Below the pieces are notes generated by a model that saw only the letters and a list, made by a program, of their open reading frames with translations, did no database searches and had not been told where the DNA came from. The position numbers and the translations under genes were made by a program. From Sclerurus mexicanus (lineage: Eukaryota > Chordata > Aves > Passeriformes > Furnariidae), in the NCBI GenBank assembly GCA_013396755.1, contig VWZF01000458.1, forward strand, positions 62,001 through 126,000: a DNA stretch of 64,000 nt, given 5' to 3'. Shown here piece by piece: positions 1 through 12,400 of the stretch (positions within the stretch are counted from its first letter, which is position 1; each line of letters opens with the position of its first letter).

Positions 1-518
1 TGTACCTGATGGTAGACCAAAAATATTTTAAGAAACAAAAATAGAATCATCTAGGTAAATTCAGTGCCACAAATGTAATCCTGACGACTCTTAAGGTGTG
101 AAGACTCAGGCAGTAGACTTGGATAGGGCTGAGTATTGGGTGTAACAATATTTGTAGCCTTCTCTAGGTACTTACACAGATCTGGAGAATGGCTTTTGGA
201 TCTCTTCAGCTTGAATAAATTTTGTAAGAACTGTTTCTCTCTAATTTTTCTGAGGGTAGTTTCAATACTTAGGGCCACCATTTATTTTGCTACATTGGAA
301 TAGACAGTGGCAGTATCAGAAAAAGCACCTGCAGAAAATGTCTGCAGCGAAGGTAACCTCCCAGGTCTGAAAGGCCCTTGCAGTGAAGTCCATGTCACTT
401 GTCAAGAATTAGGTTTCAGAAAAGGAAAACACATAGAGTGACCTGGAGGAGGGAAGGAGTAAGGCTGCTTGTAGCCTCATGAGCATTATGATGCTCCTCA
501 TGTTGCAGTGCAGGGGTT

Positions 519-552
519 TGTATGCAAACTAGTGCATCTGAGTTTGCATACA
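519..552. repeat. Perfect 12-bp inverted repeat with 10-base loop
   Basis: TGTATGCAAACT at 519-530 is matched exactly by its reverse complement at 541-552. Each arm contains an octamer-like ATGCAAA core. No function can be assigned from sequence alone. Confidence 0.8.
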
Positions 553-1523
553 GCTAGTTTATGCAGAGAGAAGTCCTAAAAATTACAAGGGTTTTTCTCC
601 TGCTGCTAGTATTCCTCCTCTTTCTCTTGTCAAGTCTTTCCTATTCAAAAGCATGCAAGGGGGATAGGGTGATGTAGAAACATCACTCTTGCCATCTGCA
701 GCATCTCTTTTCCGCTGTTTGAGTAGCATTTACAAACCAGATGTGTATTTTGGATATTCTTCACATTCAAGAGGGTGTGTGTGTATGTTAAGACAATATT
801 GGATTATATGATGGAATAGGTTCAATATTTTGGTTTTCTTCATGTGTTTCTGTAGTTGACTGGGCATTTATAGTTCTGTCTTTCAAAGCTTCAGTTCCCA
901 AATGACATGAGAGAGGAGTATGAGAGGGAAAGGGTGATTTTTGCTTAGTTGCTTTATTTTCTAAAATGACATTGTTATTATTCCTTCTTTCCTACATACA
1001 AATTAGATTCAAAGTTCAAATGTTATTAACAACAGCTTTAAAATTCATCACTTAGCAGTTGTTAAATCCACTTCCTCTTGGTTTGTCCCCCTGGCAACAA
1101 AAACTAAAAGGCAACCATACAGTGAAAAAAATATTACAGCTCATCTGAGCCTGCCTTTGCATAACACATTTTGAGATTCTGAATGGTTGTAGACTAGATG
1201 TCATCTAAAGCCATAAAAAGTCAGGAAAGTTTGTGATGGCTTTGAGACCTTGTCCTGTGCTCTGCACACTATATGAATCCTTAAAATGTTGGAGAAAACA
1301 AAAAGGGAGACCTTGCCAATGACAATGGCAACACCATGTAGCTAGAAAATGCTATTTTCTGCATACAAGTGGTGACTAATAATAGGCAGCCATTTTACTC
1401 CAGAAAATGAGGCATTCAGCTTACTACCACTCAGTGCTTCTCGATAGAATTTTCATTCTTATTTTCACTTATAATGCAAGTTTCTGGCACTTGCTGAACA
1501 GCTAAAGGCAAATTTGCACATTT

Positions 1524-2024
1524 CATATCAAAGTATTTAAGAGCTCTATCACCAGTATTGAGGCCATCCTGCTGAAAATGCAGCTGCACTGGGCAGGGCA
1601 TGTCTCCAGCATGGAGGATCACCGCCTCCCTAAGATTGTGCTCTAAGGTGAACTTGCCACCGGCTGCTGCAAGAGAGGAGCCCTGAAGAGGAGATGAAAG
1701 GACTTCCTGAAACAATACCTCAGCCTTGGCCATACTGACCACCATCAATGGTCCACTCTGGCCTCCAATCAGGAGAAATGGAAACACACCATCCATAATG
1801 CTGCTGCTTCCTTTGAGAACACATGCAGAATCAGTCTTGAGGAAAAAAGACAATGCAGGAAGAACCGTGCCTCATCAATACCACCCTTGGAGACCTTCCG
1901 CTGTGTCTTTTGCAATCGGACTTGCCTATCTTGCATTGGCCTTTTTAGCCATCAGCGTGCTTGCAGCAAGCGTGGGTAAAGCCCTCCCAAATCTTTGTTC
2001 ATGAAGCCAAGCCATGATGATGAT
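1524..2024 (+). mobile_element. Decayed LINE: C-terminal end of a reverse-transcriptase ORF
   Basis: In the frame set by 1560, about 150 codons read like the C-terminus of a non-LTR retrotransposon polymerase. Words such as SIEAILLKMQLHWAGHVSSM and MEDHRLPK are followed by a C-x2-C-x12-H-x3-C finger (codons 1902-1964) and a natural stop at 1977. Two internal stops (TAA at 1644, TGA at 1695) show that it is dead. After the stop the sequence runs into CCATGATGATGAT, which may be a short repeat tail. It is not CR1, the usual avian LINE. The clade is uncertain; an RTE-like family is possible. Confidence 0.72.
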
Positions 2025-5000
2025 TTAAAAGTTCCTCATGACAATACCACTATTAGAAGGTACTCTTATCTCTAAGAGAAGCAGATGACCTAAACCAAAG
2101 TGGACTTTCACAGAAAAAAGGGATTTACTGATTTAGCTTCCTGCCCTAGCAGAGCTTTTTTAATGTGAGAGTGCAGTTGAATTAAATTTATATTTGTTTC
2201 ATTTGCTAAAGTGATTTTTACATACTATGACATTCCTATTTAAGAACAAACTAAGATGGAACTTTCATTTGTCAGATACTTGTATAAGTTAGCTTATTCC
2301 AGAAACACCAATCTGTTTACTTCTTCTGGTCAGTTGAAACCTCTTTTCTCTTTGTGTTTTTTAGTTTTTTTCTTAGTACTTTCAGGGTGGCATTTAGGAA
2401 TGGTGAACTCTTCTGCAGCAGCTGAGTGTGCACAAAGGAAGGCAAGACAGTCAATGAATCAAAGCAAATTTTAAGGATTTTTACATCAGTGAAGATACCT
2501 GAGACTTTAAAAACTCAGCCAGTTACAGATATGCTCATTCACATCAGGGGCAATAGTCACAAAGCAGCAGAAGATTCCTCTTTCCATCCAGCCTGCTGAG
2601 TAGGATATGTTCTCAAAAAAGAAAGGTTGCCCCACTCCTCTGGTTTTTACAGGTGCTGATCTTGCTATATCAAACAGCATTAGAGGATGACAGATATAAT
2701 AGTTAATAAAGCCTTTTTCCTGCTTCTTCAAGACAGCAGAGCTTTTTTCTCTAGAGATGTCATCTGCCATCTGTAAGTGACTCGGCCAATGGGAACAAGA
2801 AATACGTAATTTTCAAGTTCACAGGAAGAGGAATATATACTTGGCATGTTTGGATTTTGGACTCATACTCTCTATACTGATACTAACAACATGCTGGTAA
2901 TTCCTAGTCTGTAATAATCACATTTTCAGCTCATCTATATATTAAATGTATTAACAGCAGTTAATAATAATACCAATAGCTTTAGTCCTAAACTGAAGTT
3001 CAGCTACATCATATGTAAGATGAAAGAGGGACACAGATACACATTTTGGCTTCTTGCCTACACATAACTTAAAACTGAGAAAGAACACGTAGAGCCATGT
3101 TGAAAACAGCCCCTTTAGAGAAGCATCTGTGGAAGGTCATGAAATGCTGTTTGCAGGGTTATCTCTGTACACAAAACGACTTGGCAAAGCCAGCTGTAAA
3201 ACTCTTGTCCTCTCAAACAGACTACAGCTCTAATACTGGTACATGACTGGGACAGTACAGTGGGTTGATATCATTTTGATGGTCCAATATGTAAGAAACT
3301 GTTTATCCAGAATGGGTTATATCAGAAATGTTTCTGGGAATAAAAGGCTCAAGACTGAGTTGTATGTTTCCCAGGATTTTGACTCTGAAAACCACTGAAA
3401 GCAAAACACTTCTCCAGTTTCACAGTCTAGATCAGAAGCAAAGATTAGAAGACAACGTGTACTTCTAAATGTAATCTGCATCATACACTGCATAGGGCAA
3501 GATGTCAGATATACTGATTAGCTAAATAGCACACACAGAGGCAAATACAAGCTATTTGGACAGTGACAGACTGCAGAGCCATACAACAAATTGATCCATA
3601 CATCTTGCTGTGCTTTACCTTAGTTTGATCAATTCATCAAGAGGTTTTCTTTTCTTCTGCCAGAGAAGCATTTCCTTTTTTTGCTATCAGCATTGCTCCC
3701 TCCCATATAATGTACAGTACTTTACTTGGCTGTAAAACTTTTTAATTATAGCACATATTTTCCAGACAAATTTATATCACTGCTCTGACATCCCAACACT
3801 TAGGGAAGAGGTGCTAGCACTTGCAACACCCAGAATTAACATCATCAGCTATTACATACACTCCTGAACTGTTCAGGTCAGCTCCTTCCATTCTGAATTT
3901 TTTAGAACTAAAGGAAATGTCATGTAGGACCTTTCAGTTTTTCTAACACAAAAATTACTAAGGAGATAGTGCCTTGTCTTTTCAAATACTGAAACAACTG
4001 TTGCATTGACAAGTACCCCAGATCACATGTTGCTCTGGACTATGTCCCTTGAGGGACTTTTGAAAAAAAGCCTTTCAAATTAGGTTGTTTGAGAGCCGGG
4101 TCTGTCAAATATGTGACAGCCTTCGGCAAAATTCAACATTTGGTGGGGGAAAAAAAAAAAAGGCCTTAATCTGACGAAACCAGACACTCCTTGTAGGTAT
4201 TATGTGTCTGAAAAATCTACGATAAAGTTAATATGCTTTGTCACTTATTTGGCTTCGCTTCTATGCTATGGGCAAGGCCTGAGCTTTAAACTATCCTGTT
4301 TGTGTGTAAACAAATGTCCTTTTAACTTGCCATGATTTAAAGTATTTTATTTTGTAGTTATAAATAATTAACATACCTTTTATGATTTTTTTACTCTATT
4401 TTACCTTATGGGGCATACTTTCTCTTCTACACACATGTGTAACCTCCAATAGCAATCGTAACAGTCATGAAGTATATCCCCAGGGAAGAAAATTTCCCTA
4501 AGAACTTTTAAAATGTAAATCTATGCACCATTCTTGCCAATATGCATGCTTCAGTAAGTGAAACTAATATTCTGTACTTTCCAGCGTAATAATCCAAAAA
4601 CTGAAAAAAATTTAAATACAAAAGTTAAGAGAAAGTTCCTAATTTTAACTCTGCATAACAACATGCATGGTGTTACCTCCAGTAACAGAAGTAACTGCAT
4701 ACTTATGCCATCTGGCTTTTGAAGTGTAGTTTTTATGCTGAGGTGATGGAGGAGAAGTGTGTTATATTTTAATTTGACTGTATGCTTCTGCTAGTGTAAC
4801 TTCTGGAAAATGCAGTACCAATGTATGTTATTCTAAAGAGCTCCACAAAAAAAAGATGGTGATCCATCAGTAGTTTGAGAAGGACAGAATACATAACCAC
4901 ATACTTAATATATTTAAATTAGCAGCTATAGCAATTAGGATCACAGTTACCTTTGATCTCAAATTGGTTTTCCACAGTTTAATTCCACTTAAAGCGATGG

Positions 5001-8000
5001 ATTACTCTTGGTTTATACATCAGGGGATAAAATTTCATCTATAATAATTATTACCATTCTCTAAAAAGGAAGATTGTAATTAGTGGTTTTTTTAAACTTA
5101 AAATTTGAATGCTCTAATGAAAAGTATAATATTGTGCCTATCTATGCATATATATATATGAATATACATTAAGAAAATTATGCTGTAATATTGAAGAGTA
5201 AGACTATAAAAGCAGAAATTTATTCAGTTTTTAATGAAGCTAGTACTTATGAGGAGGGTTTATTGGTCTCATGTTTTATTCTAAGTTCAGAGATGGAATT
5301 TTTGAAGCATAAATATAAAATATATAAGTATTTCTGAGTCCTTCCTAAAAGGATTCCTTTAAGTCCATAAAATACATATTCTACCCATTCTGCAGTGGGG
5401 CATGCCCATACCAAAATATAATACCTACAGCAATGAAACAAAGCAATTATTGTTACGAATGCATGTTTCTTGTTAGGGATTGAATAGATCTGTGCCATAA
5501 GTGTTGTCATATGTGTTTCATAGGCAATATCCTTCTCACAGTGAAGTCAGTGCTTGTGACTCAAGAGCAGAATCAGACTTTCATTTCATTTAGTAGATCT
5601 TGTTCCCATTACTATTTTAAGACTGCATCCCCAACAGTGGCCTGGTGAACAATTTAATGGACACATAGACCTATTTCTTGTGCCCCTGTTATTTCTGTAA
5701 AGATTTTTTTCTGAGTTCACTTCTTCTTCATGTTTTCTAATAAATCTAAGCAGTACATCCTTAATATTTTATTTATCTATGTAAATGAGCAAGGCAGACA
5801 TCTCATCCAATATTGGTACTTTGACCATGAGTCTGTTATAAACTGGGCCAAGAAATTAAATCTTTCTGGATGTTAATACTAGAGAACATAAAATGTGGGG
5901 TTTTTTAGATCCTCTTCATCTTCTTATGAGTTCTTTCTGACAGAATATTTTATTATGGATTTTGTGGTTATAATGGTTTTTTGAAGAAAGTTTATGTTTT
6001 AGAAAACTGTTTGCAATTTTTATTTAAAATCAAGTAGATATATGTGTGTAGATAAATCAATTATTTGTAGTCTGTTAACATATTTAGACTTGAAATACAA
6101 AGTAAATTCTCTCTTCTCACATTTTCAGGACAGTATCTCTCAAGATTACTCAACACTAGTGGACACACTACTTATGCTAATGAAGCCATGACATAACTTA
6201 AAACACCATGTGTCACTGTACATGATGTAATCCACGCTAAGAAAATCATTAATACTTTAAGACCCTCTTTTTCTGGAAAGTGGCTAGAGAGGTCACATAG
6301 TTTCCTCATTGTGGAATCCACTAAATGACTTTCTGTCCTATTTTATAACAAAAACAAGAACTGAGTAAATACTCACCACTGATGTTTTTCTAGGCAACTT
6401 TCTCAATGTACTAGTAGGTATATGCACAAGACTGCTAGTGTACTCCAACTCCTAACAGTTTTCTTTGCTATTTGCTAGAACATGGCTCTTCATCAGAATC
6501 ATCAGCTACTGTACACAAGAGATCATTATGCTACTGTGATGCAAATTCCCATTACAGATGCGTTGTATGTTTACTGAAAGGGCTAAGTGTTCTGTGCGTA
6601 CAGCTATGTTGGCGTAATTGTACCCATGCGAATACAGGCAAGGACTAAGGTAGCATGATGTTCCAAACTTCAGTAGCTGTTATCTACTTAATATATACTT
6701 CAAAGAGTTGACAAAATCTGAATATAATTGAAAATTTATTTCTACTTGAGAATAGCAGTCTATGTTAAAAAATGATCTGAAACATAAATCCCATACAAAG
6801 ACAAATTGCACTGGGAAGAACTATTACATGAATGATGTTATACATCAGGAGTAAAGTGCCATTGCATCTAATTTTGACCTTTTTTCTGCTCCAAATGAAT
6901 TTAATAGCATCACTATATTTTATTTCAGTGGGATGCCATGGTTAAAGCCTGAGCAACAGAAAAAAATAACAATAGCTGTCCCATTTTATACTTACCTAGT
7001 AGACTGTGGCTTATTTATTGAACATGGAAACAAGTTGTAACTTCTTTTTAAAATTTCATTCCAGATTAAATAAAGGCTTTTGTAACACACAAAGTTTGTT
7101 GGGATAGTTTATAGGGCATCCAATGTCCTACTATAGCAGAGCCTCTGGGTTTGATTTAAAAGAGCAATATGCTCACCAGCACATGCCAGACTGAAAAATG
7201 GAACCTGTGAATAAAACCTTGAAAATTATTTTTCTTAGTTAAAAAGTGGAAGTATTATTCTTAATAGGGTGTAATTACATACACATTTTAGTATACAGCA
7301 GAGGAAAAGGTAGCTAATAATTTGGAGTTCTTCAATGCACCAGCTGTAGTAAGAGGAATATTGTTTGGTGATTCAACTTTTTTCAGAATTTATTCTTCCA
7401 AATTAAAATATTTTCATGCAATGTGCAAAGCGCTGTGTTTCATAAGGTTTACATGCTAAGTGTTCTGCAAATGAAAGCGTTTGTACTGGTGTTGTATTTG
7501 TTGATCCTCTCAAAAATAGATAGGACAGTATTCCACTCTATCTTCAAAACATTAAGTTTCTTAAAAATGCTTGTGTGACCAAAAAAAAAAAAAATCGTCC
7601 CGAACCACTATCACTTGAGTATGGTGACACTTAAAATCCATTTGGAAAAAGAACCGAACCAAATCAGAAAGCAAGCAGATACTAAGAGCACGTGGAACTT
7701 CTGCAGAGCCAGGATCCATCTCCCTCTGCAGGGTCTTTACCTCGATGGAGATGCCAGAGTGCATCTACACCAAAAAATTTTCTCCTGTAAAAGAAAAAAA
7801 GAGATATGACCCGGATAACATTTGGTAGGAGAAGCAAAGTTAACAAACAGCAAAATTATTCCACTTTTACCTGAACTTACTGGGTTTTTTATGGTCCCTG
7901 CAAACACTCCTTCACTATGTGCTTTATTCTTAGACATATATATGTGAAAGACCCACAACATCTTCTTTCGGTTAGGACACTAACCAGCTGCTAGAGAAAA

Positions 8001-8109
8001 ATCATCCCCTCAGTAACTCTGTGATCTTAACAATCATTTTGTCTGACTTCATCATGTGTTGTTTGTAGGTCTTCGTGACTTTTTTTTTTTTTTTTAACAT
8101 TTCCAAACA

Positions 8110-8449
8110 CTTCCTATTTTCCTCCGGTCCAGCCTAGGCTCCTCTTGTGGAGCCCGACGGGGTCGCGCCGCTGGCTGGCCGGGCGGCACGGCACCACCGG
8201 CGAGGGAGAGGCGGCGGCGAGCCTGCTGCCTCCGCTCCACGGGCGAATCGGAGAGGTAAACCAGGGCAGCCCAGCCGCTCCGCGTCAGCCCCGGCAAAGC
8301 GTGCTCTCCGACCGCCGCGGGAGGACGAACTTTGCGGGAAGGGCCGCGGCAGGCCGGGAGGAGGCGGCCGGGGGGGAGCGGCCGGGGCAGCCCTGCAGCG
8401 CGCCCCTCTCTCCCGCCTCCCCCGCCCACCGCCCCCGCGGTGCCGCTCC
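8110..8449 (+). promoter_or_regulatory. MPDZ: CpG island, probable MPDZ promoter and non-coding first exon
   Basis: The sequence changes abruptly from AT-rich to very GC-rich with dense CpG, and runs into an assembly gap. It lies about 8 kb upstream of the MPDZ start codon and is the only such island in the window. CCGCCC and GGGAGG boxes of Sp1 type are visible, as are G-runs between about 8,356 and 8,386. A GAG followed by GTAAAC at 8256 could be the donor of a non-coding exon 1, but this is a weak guess. The exact transcription start cannot be read, and it may lie in the gap. Confidence 0.7.
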
Positions 8450-9053
8450 NNNNNNNNNNNNNNNNNNNNNNNNNNNNNNNNNNNNNNNNNNNNNNNNNNN
8501 NNNNNNNNNNNNNNNNNNNNNNNNNNNNNNNNNNNNNNNNNNNNNNNNNNNNNNNNNNNNNNNNNNNNNNNNNNNNNNNNNNNNNNNNNNNNNNNNNNNN
8601 NNNNNNNNNNNNNNNNNNNNNNNNNNNNNNNNNNNNNNNNNNNNNNNNNNNNNNNNNNNNNNNNNNNNNNNNNNNNNNNNNNNNNNNNNNNNNNNNNNNN
8701 NNNNNNNNNNNNNNNNNNNNNNNNNNNNNNNNNNNNNNNNNNNNNNNNNNNNNNNNNNNNNNNNNNNNNNNNNNNNNNNNNNNNNNNNNNNNNNNNNNNN
8801 NNNNNNNNNNNNNNNNNNNNNNNNNNNNNNNNNNNNNNNNNNNNNNNNNNNNNNNNNNNNNNNNNNNNNNNNNNNNNNNNNNNNNNNNNNNNNNNNNNNN
8901 NNNNNNNNNNNNNNNNNNNNNNNNNNNNNNNNNNNNNNNNNNNNNNNNNNNNNNNNNNNNNNNNNNNNNNNNNNNNNNNNNNNNNNNNNNNNNNNNNNNN
9001 NNNNNNNNNNNNNNNNNNNNNNNNNNNNNNNNNNNNNNNNNNNNNNNNNNNNN
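8450..9053. other. Assembly gap (604 N) inside the CpG island
   Basis: This is an unbroken run of N. The left edge is extremely GC-rich; the right edge begins with seven A and returns at once to AT-rich sequence. The open frames that run through it have no meaning. Confidence 1.
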
Positions 9054-9440
9054 AAAAAAAGCCGACCTTTTGAACTCCATGTACTGAATTTAAAAGATTT
9101 CATTTGCCATTTGACTGAAGCATGTGGATTTATTTCTGTCTCTTTTTCCTTGTCTTTCTTTTGCTTTTATAAGTACTACCGTTATAAGTCCCGTTATATT
9201 TTTACTTTCTAATACGTGCAGAGGGTTTTGAGTCTTTTTACTATAAACTGTTGAATATAAAACATCCTTAGTGGCTTCAGTGCCAGAAGGGGTATTAGGA
9301 GGCTGTCTCCAGAGCAGAGCAGTGATCTACTGTGAACAGGCAGAAGGATTTGAATTCTGCAGTTGAGGAAGTTCTGTTGTATGATGCCCTGTGGTTTCCA
9401 TATCATCGCTGCGTTTTCCAAGATAACAGCAACTTACTGG

Positions 9441-9480
9441 AAACTGGAAAAGAGTTATCTAAACTGGAAAAGAGTACAGC
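9441..9480. repeat. 20-bp tandem duplication
   Basis: AAACTGGAAAAGAGT begins both 20-base units (9441-9460 and 9461-9480); the units differ only in their last five bases. It is in the first intron. Confidence 0.75.
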
Positions 9481-12400
9481 GATAAAATATTTTTTGGGAA
9501 TGTTACTTGATGCTTCTGTGGAAATTGAAAGTTATTGTAACACTAGAAGAAAAGAAAGCAGACTGAAAATAACTACATAGCCACTTTTACAAGCAGCATT
9601 TTTTAAGACAGAGAACATACATTTTTTTTCCAAAATTGTTTGTCATTTTTGCTGTGCATATTTTTTTATTTCTATGCATCTTGTTAACGGTAATATGCAT
9701 GTATCATTTACTGATTAGCTCTGGTGCTTCTAATAGTTTCTTTTTGAAGAAGCATTTTCATCAGGAACTGAATACACTCTCCCTTCTTCACGAAAAAGTG
9801 CACGAGGAAAGTTAGATCAGTATCAGCACCAGGGAAAGGGGACCTGCACTACTTACATACTAATTGATGATCTTTTTATTCCGCCTGGCCCTTTGTCTGT
9901 GAATTCTTTAAAGGGAAATGCTGTGCAGCTTCTAAGTCACGAAGATCACTATAGATGGTTCTGTTTTAACAAGTAGCACTTTAATCACTGTATTGAGAAC
10001 CATTTAAATCATCTGCTCCATGCTTCTTGTAAGAAAGTTTAATATTCTATGAAGGGCATCCAATAAATTTTCTAATTGGCTTTATATTTGAGCCTCCTGA
10101 TGAAGCAGTTTAAGCCAATACAGCGCCATGCTGGCAGTATACTCTGTTATCACTGGTAAGGACAATTTTGTTTCACTGTTGGCGTTCCCAACAAGTCAGT
10201 ACAAAAATGTGCTATTTTTGCCTAGGCAATATTGAAGTATTTCTTTTGTAGGCTTTTCAGACCCTGTCCTTGCATCTGAGACCCCTTTCACAGTCTTGTT
10301 GCACGGTGTCATGATTTTCTGTGTAACTCACTTGTTACTGTCACAAAACAATGAGAAATATGTGTTTTCAGTTTGTAAGGAAAATGATGACTCTTCGTTG
10401 AAGCTTACTGGCAGCTGTTCAGTGGAGTTTTGTACTTATTCATTGATCTGTGCTGTTGTCATCTCTGTCAAGAATCCAGTGTACATTAGGAAGTGCAACT
10501 GCTGCAGCCACTATGCTTCATCAGGTTTAACTGAATTAAATGAATATGGTAATCAATTGCCTATGCTGACAACATAAAGAGGCAATATTAACCAAGCCTG
10601 TGTTTTATTAATTCAATATATGTGGTATCCCATATATTCAGCATTTACTAAAAAGTTGCTTTTCAGTTTTTGCAGCTAATGTACTTCAGAAGTTAGAAGG
10701 AAGGATTCCAATTGATATAAATTTAAAATATTTACTGAAAAATACTTCACTGTAAACAGATTATTTGTTTCATTAACAAAAAAACCCACTAAACCCCTAC
10801 TAGAAACTCTTCTACTACTTTGTTGTTGTATTTACAATACTCTTTAAAATTTGCTTTTGAATATGCCTTATCACACACGTTTATCAGTGGGTGAAAGCAT
10901 TATGTCTAGTTTAGGCCCATTTCCCAGTTACAATTATTATTTGCCCATCAGTTAACATAGATGATAATATGCTGCTGTAGGGCTCCTTACAGTATTACAG
11001 AACATTATTAATGATACACAGTAAACAGATCGCTAAGTTGTTAAAAAAGATTTCAAGTTTCTTTAATACATTAATGTGATGTGTACAAGAGGTTAAAAAT
11101 AGTTGAATATTCAAAATTCTGTTTCATAGTTGCTTCAAAATACATGATGCTGTTCAGCTCTATTACAGAACTTTTTGCAAACATACAGAGCCACTACATT
11201 GCTACATTTTTGATCAGCATTTTGCTAAATTTCAAGAGGCTAGTAATGTCTGTTCAAACTTCTTAGTGACTTAATATAGGCTGTTTATACTGCCTTTTTA
11301 TTTCTACTCTGAATATTTCAGAACAATTTTTATTAGCATAGCTTTTAAATGTAAATGTCAGGCTTCTCTTGCTTACCTGATACATTCCAAGTAATCAAGT
11401 GGAAATCTACTTTGTTCCTTGTGGAGCAGTGCATGTTAATTTTGCTTATATTAAGTCCTTAATTTGAATCATTTTTCTCTTACGTCATCCAGAAGGTAGT
11501 AGTCTAGGGTCTCATGGCTGATGAAGCTGAGTGGTTGATGTTTATTTGGCAAACTCATGCCCTTTCAGTAGAATGGTAGGCTGGCCTTTTTTCCCCTTCT
11601 TTTCTCCTTTTTGTTTATGACCTTTTTCCTGTTGGTCACTGTTCTCTTGCATTTATTTCCACACCCTTTCTCTGTGCTGAAGAAAGGGTTGTATGCAACA
11701 GCAAAATTGCCTTTGTGACAGTAGAAAAATACCTATAAAAGCATGAGATTTTGCAATTAACTGTGAATAGCTTCTAGTGTGTTTATTTTGACAAGACTTC
11801 CCAGAAAGTTTGGGGATCCATCTTAGTTTTCCTCCTGGGGTTAGTAACCAGCATGCAGGAGGTAATTGGCCAAAATGGAAGAGCTCTTGGAATCTGCAGG
11901 CAGAGCACAAGGTTTAGCAGTAATTAGTATCTTCCTGTGTGTTTTCGTTTCCTTTTCTGCACCATGCAGTACTAACACAATATGCCTGTTTGAGTGATAG
12001 CCAGATAATAGGTGGGGGAAATGAGATGGGATAAAAATCAAATACTAAAGGATATGTGTAGCGCAGACAAATCCAGGGCCAAACATTGAAATTCAAATTA
12101 GAAGTTTCAAAATACTCTTTTTAGCAGCTGTAAAATGAATGACGTGGTTACCATGCTGCTTAATTGAAACAGATTTAATTTTAATCTCATGGAACTCCTA
12201 GACAAAGTTTGGGCTTAGAGATCACTCTCAAGATAGGCATTTCCTCTGTATGCTCAGTGCGCTTCCAGTAATGCAGGAGCTATAGGGCAAAGCCTGTTAC
12301 TGTGCTTTCTATCTTTGGCATTGCATGTTGGCTAATCCATGGCTACGAGCATTAGTTTCCAGGGTATTATCTGAAATGGCTTCGTGAAACAGTAGATGGA

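Larger units (their letters stand above)
1..8109. other. 5' flanking region without a recognised gene
   Basis: The region is AT-rich with scattered short open frames and no splice-supported coding sequence. Apart from the LINE remnant and the inverted repeat, only short A or T runs stand out (4149-4160, 8080-8095). A minus-strand frame at 51-281 has basic, protein-like composition but no recognised domain, and a stop codon comes immediately before its ATG. Confidence 0.7.

Noticed and set aside
51..281. 76-codon minus-strand frame with basic, protein-like composition and an internal GTAAGT
   Set aside because: A stop codon immediately precedes the ATG, and no domain or neighbouring exon supports it.
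8094..9212. Long open frames on both strands across 8,094-9,212
   Set aside because: They consist mostly of N; the readable ends are GC-rich promoter sequence without domains.
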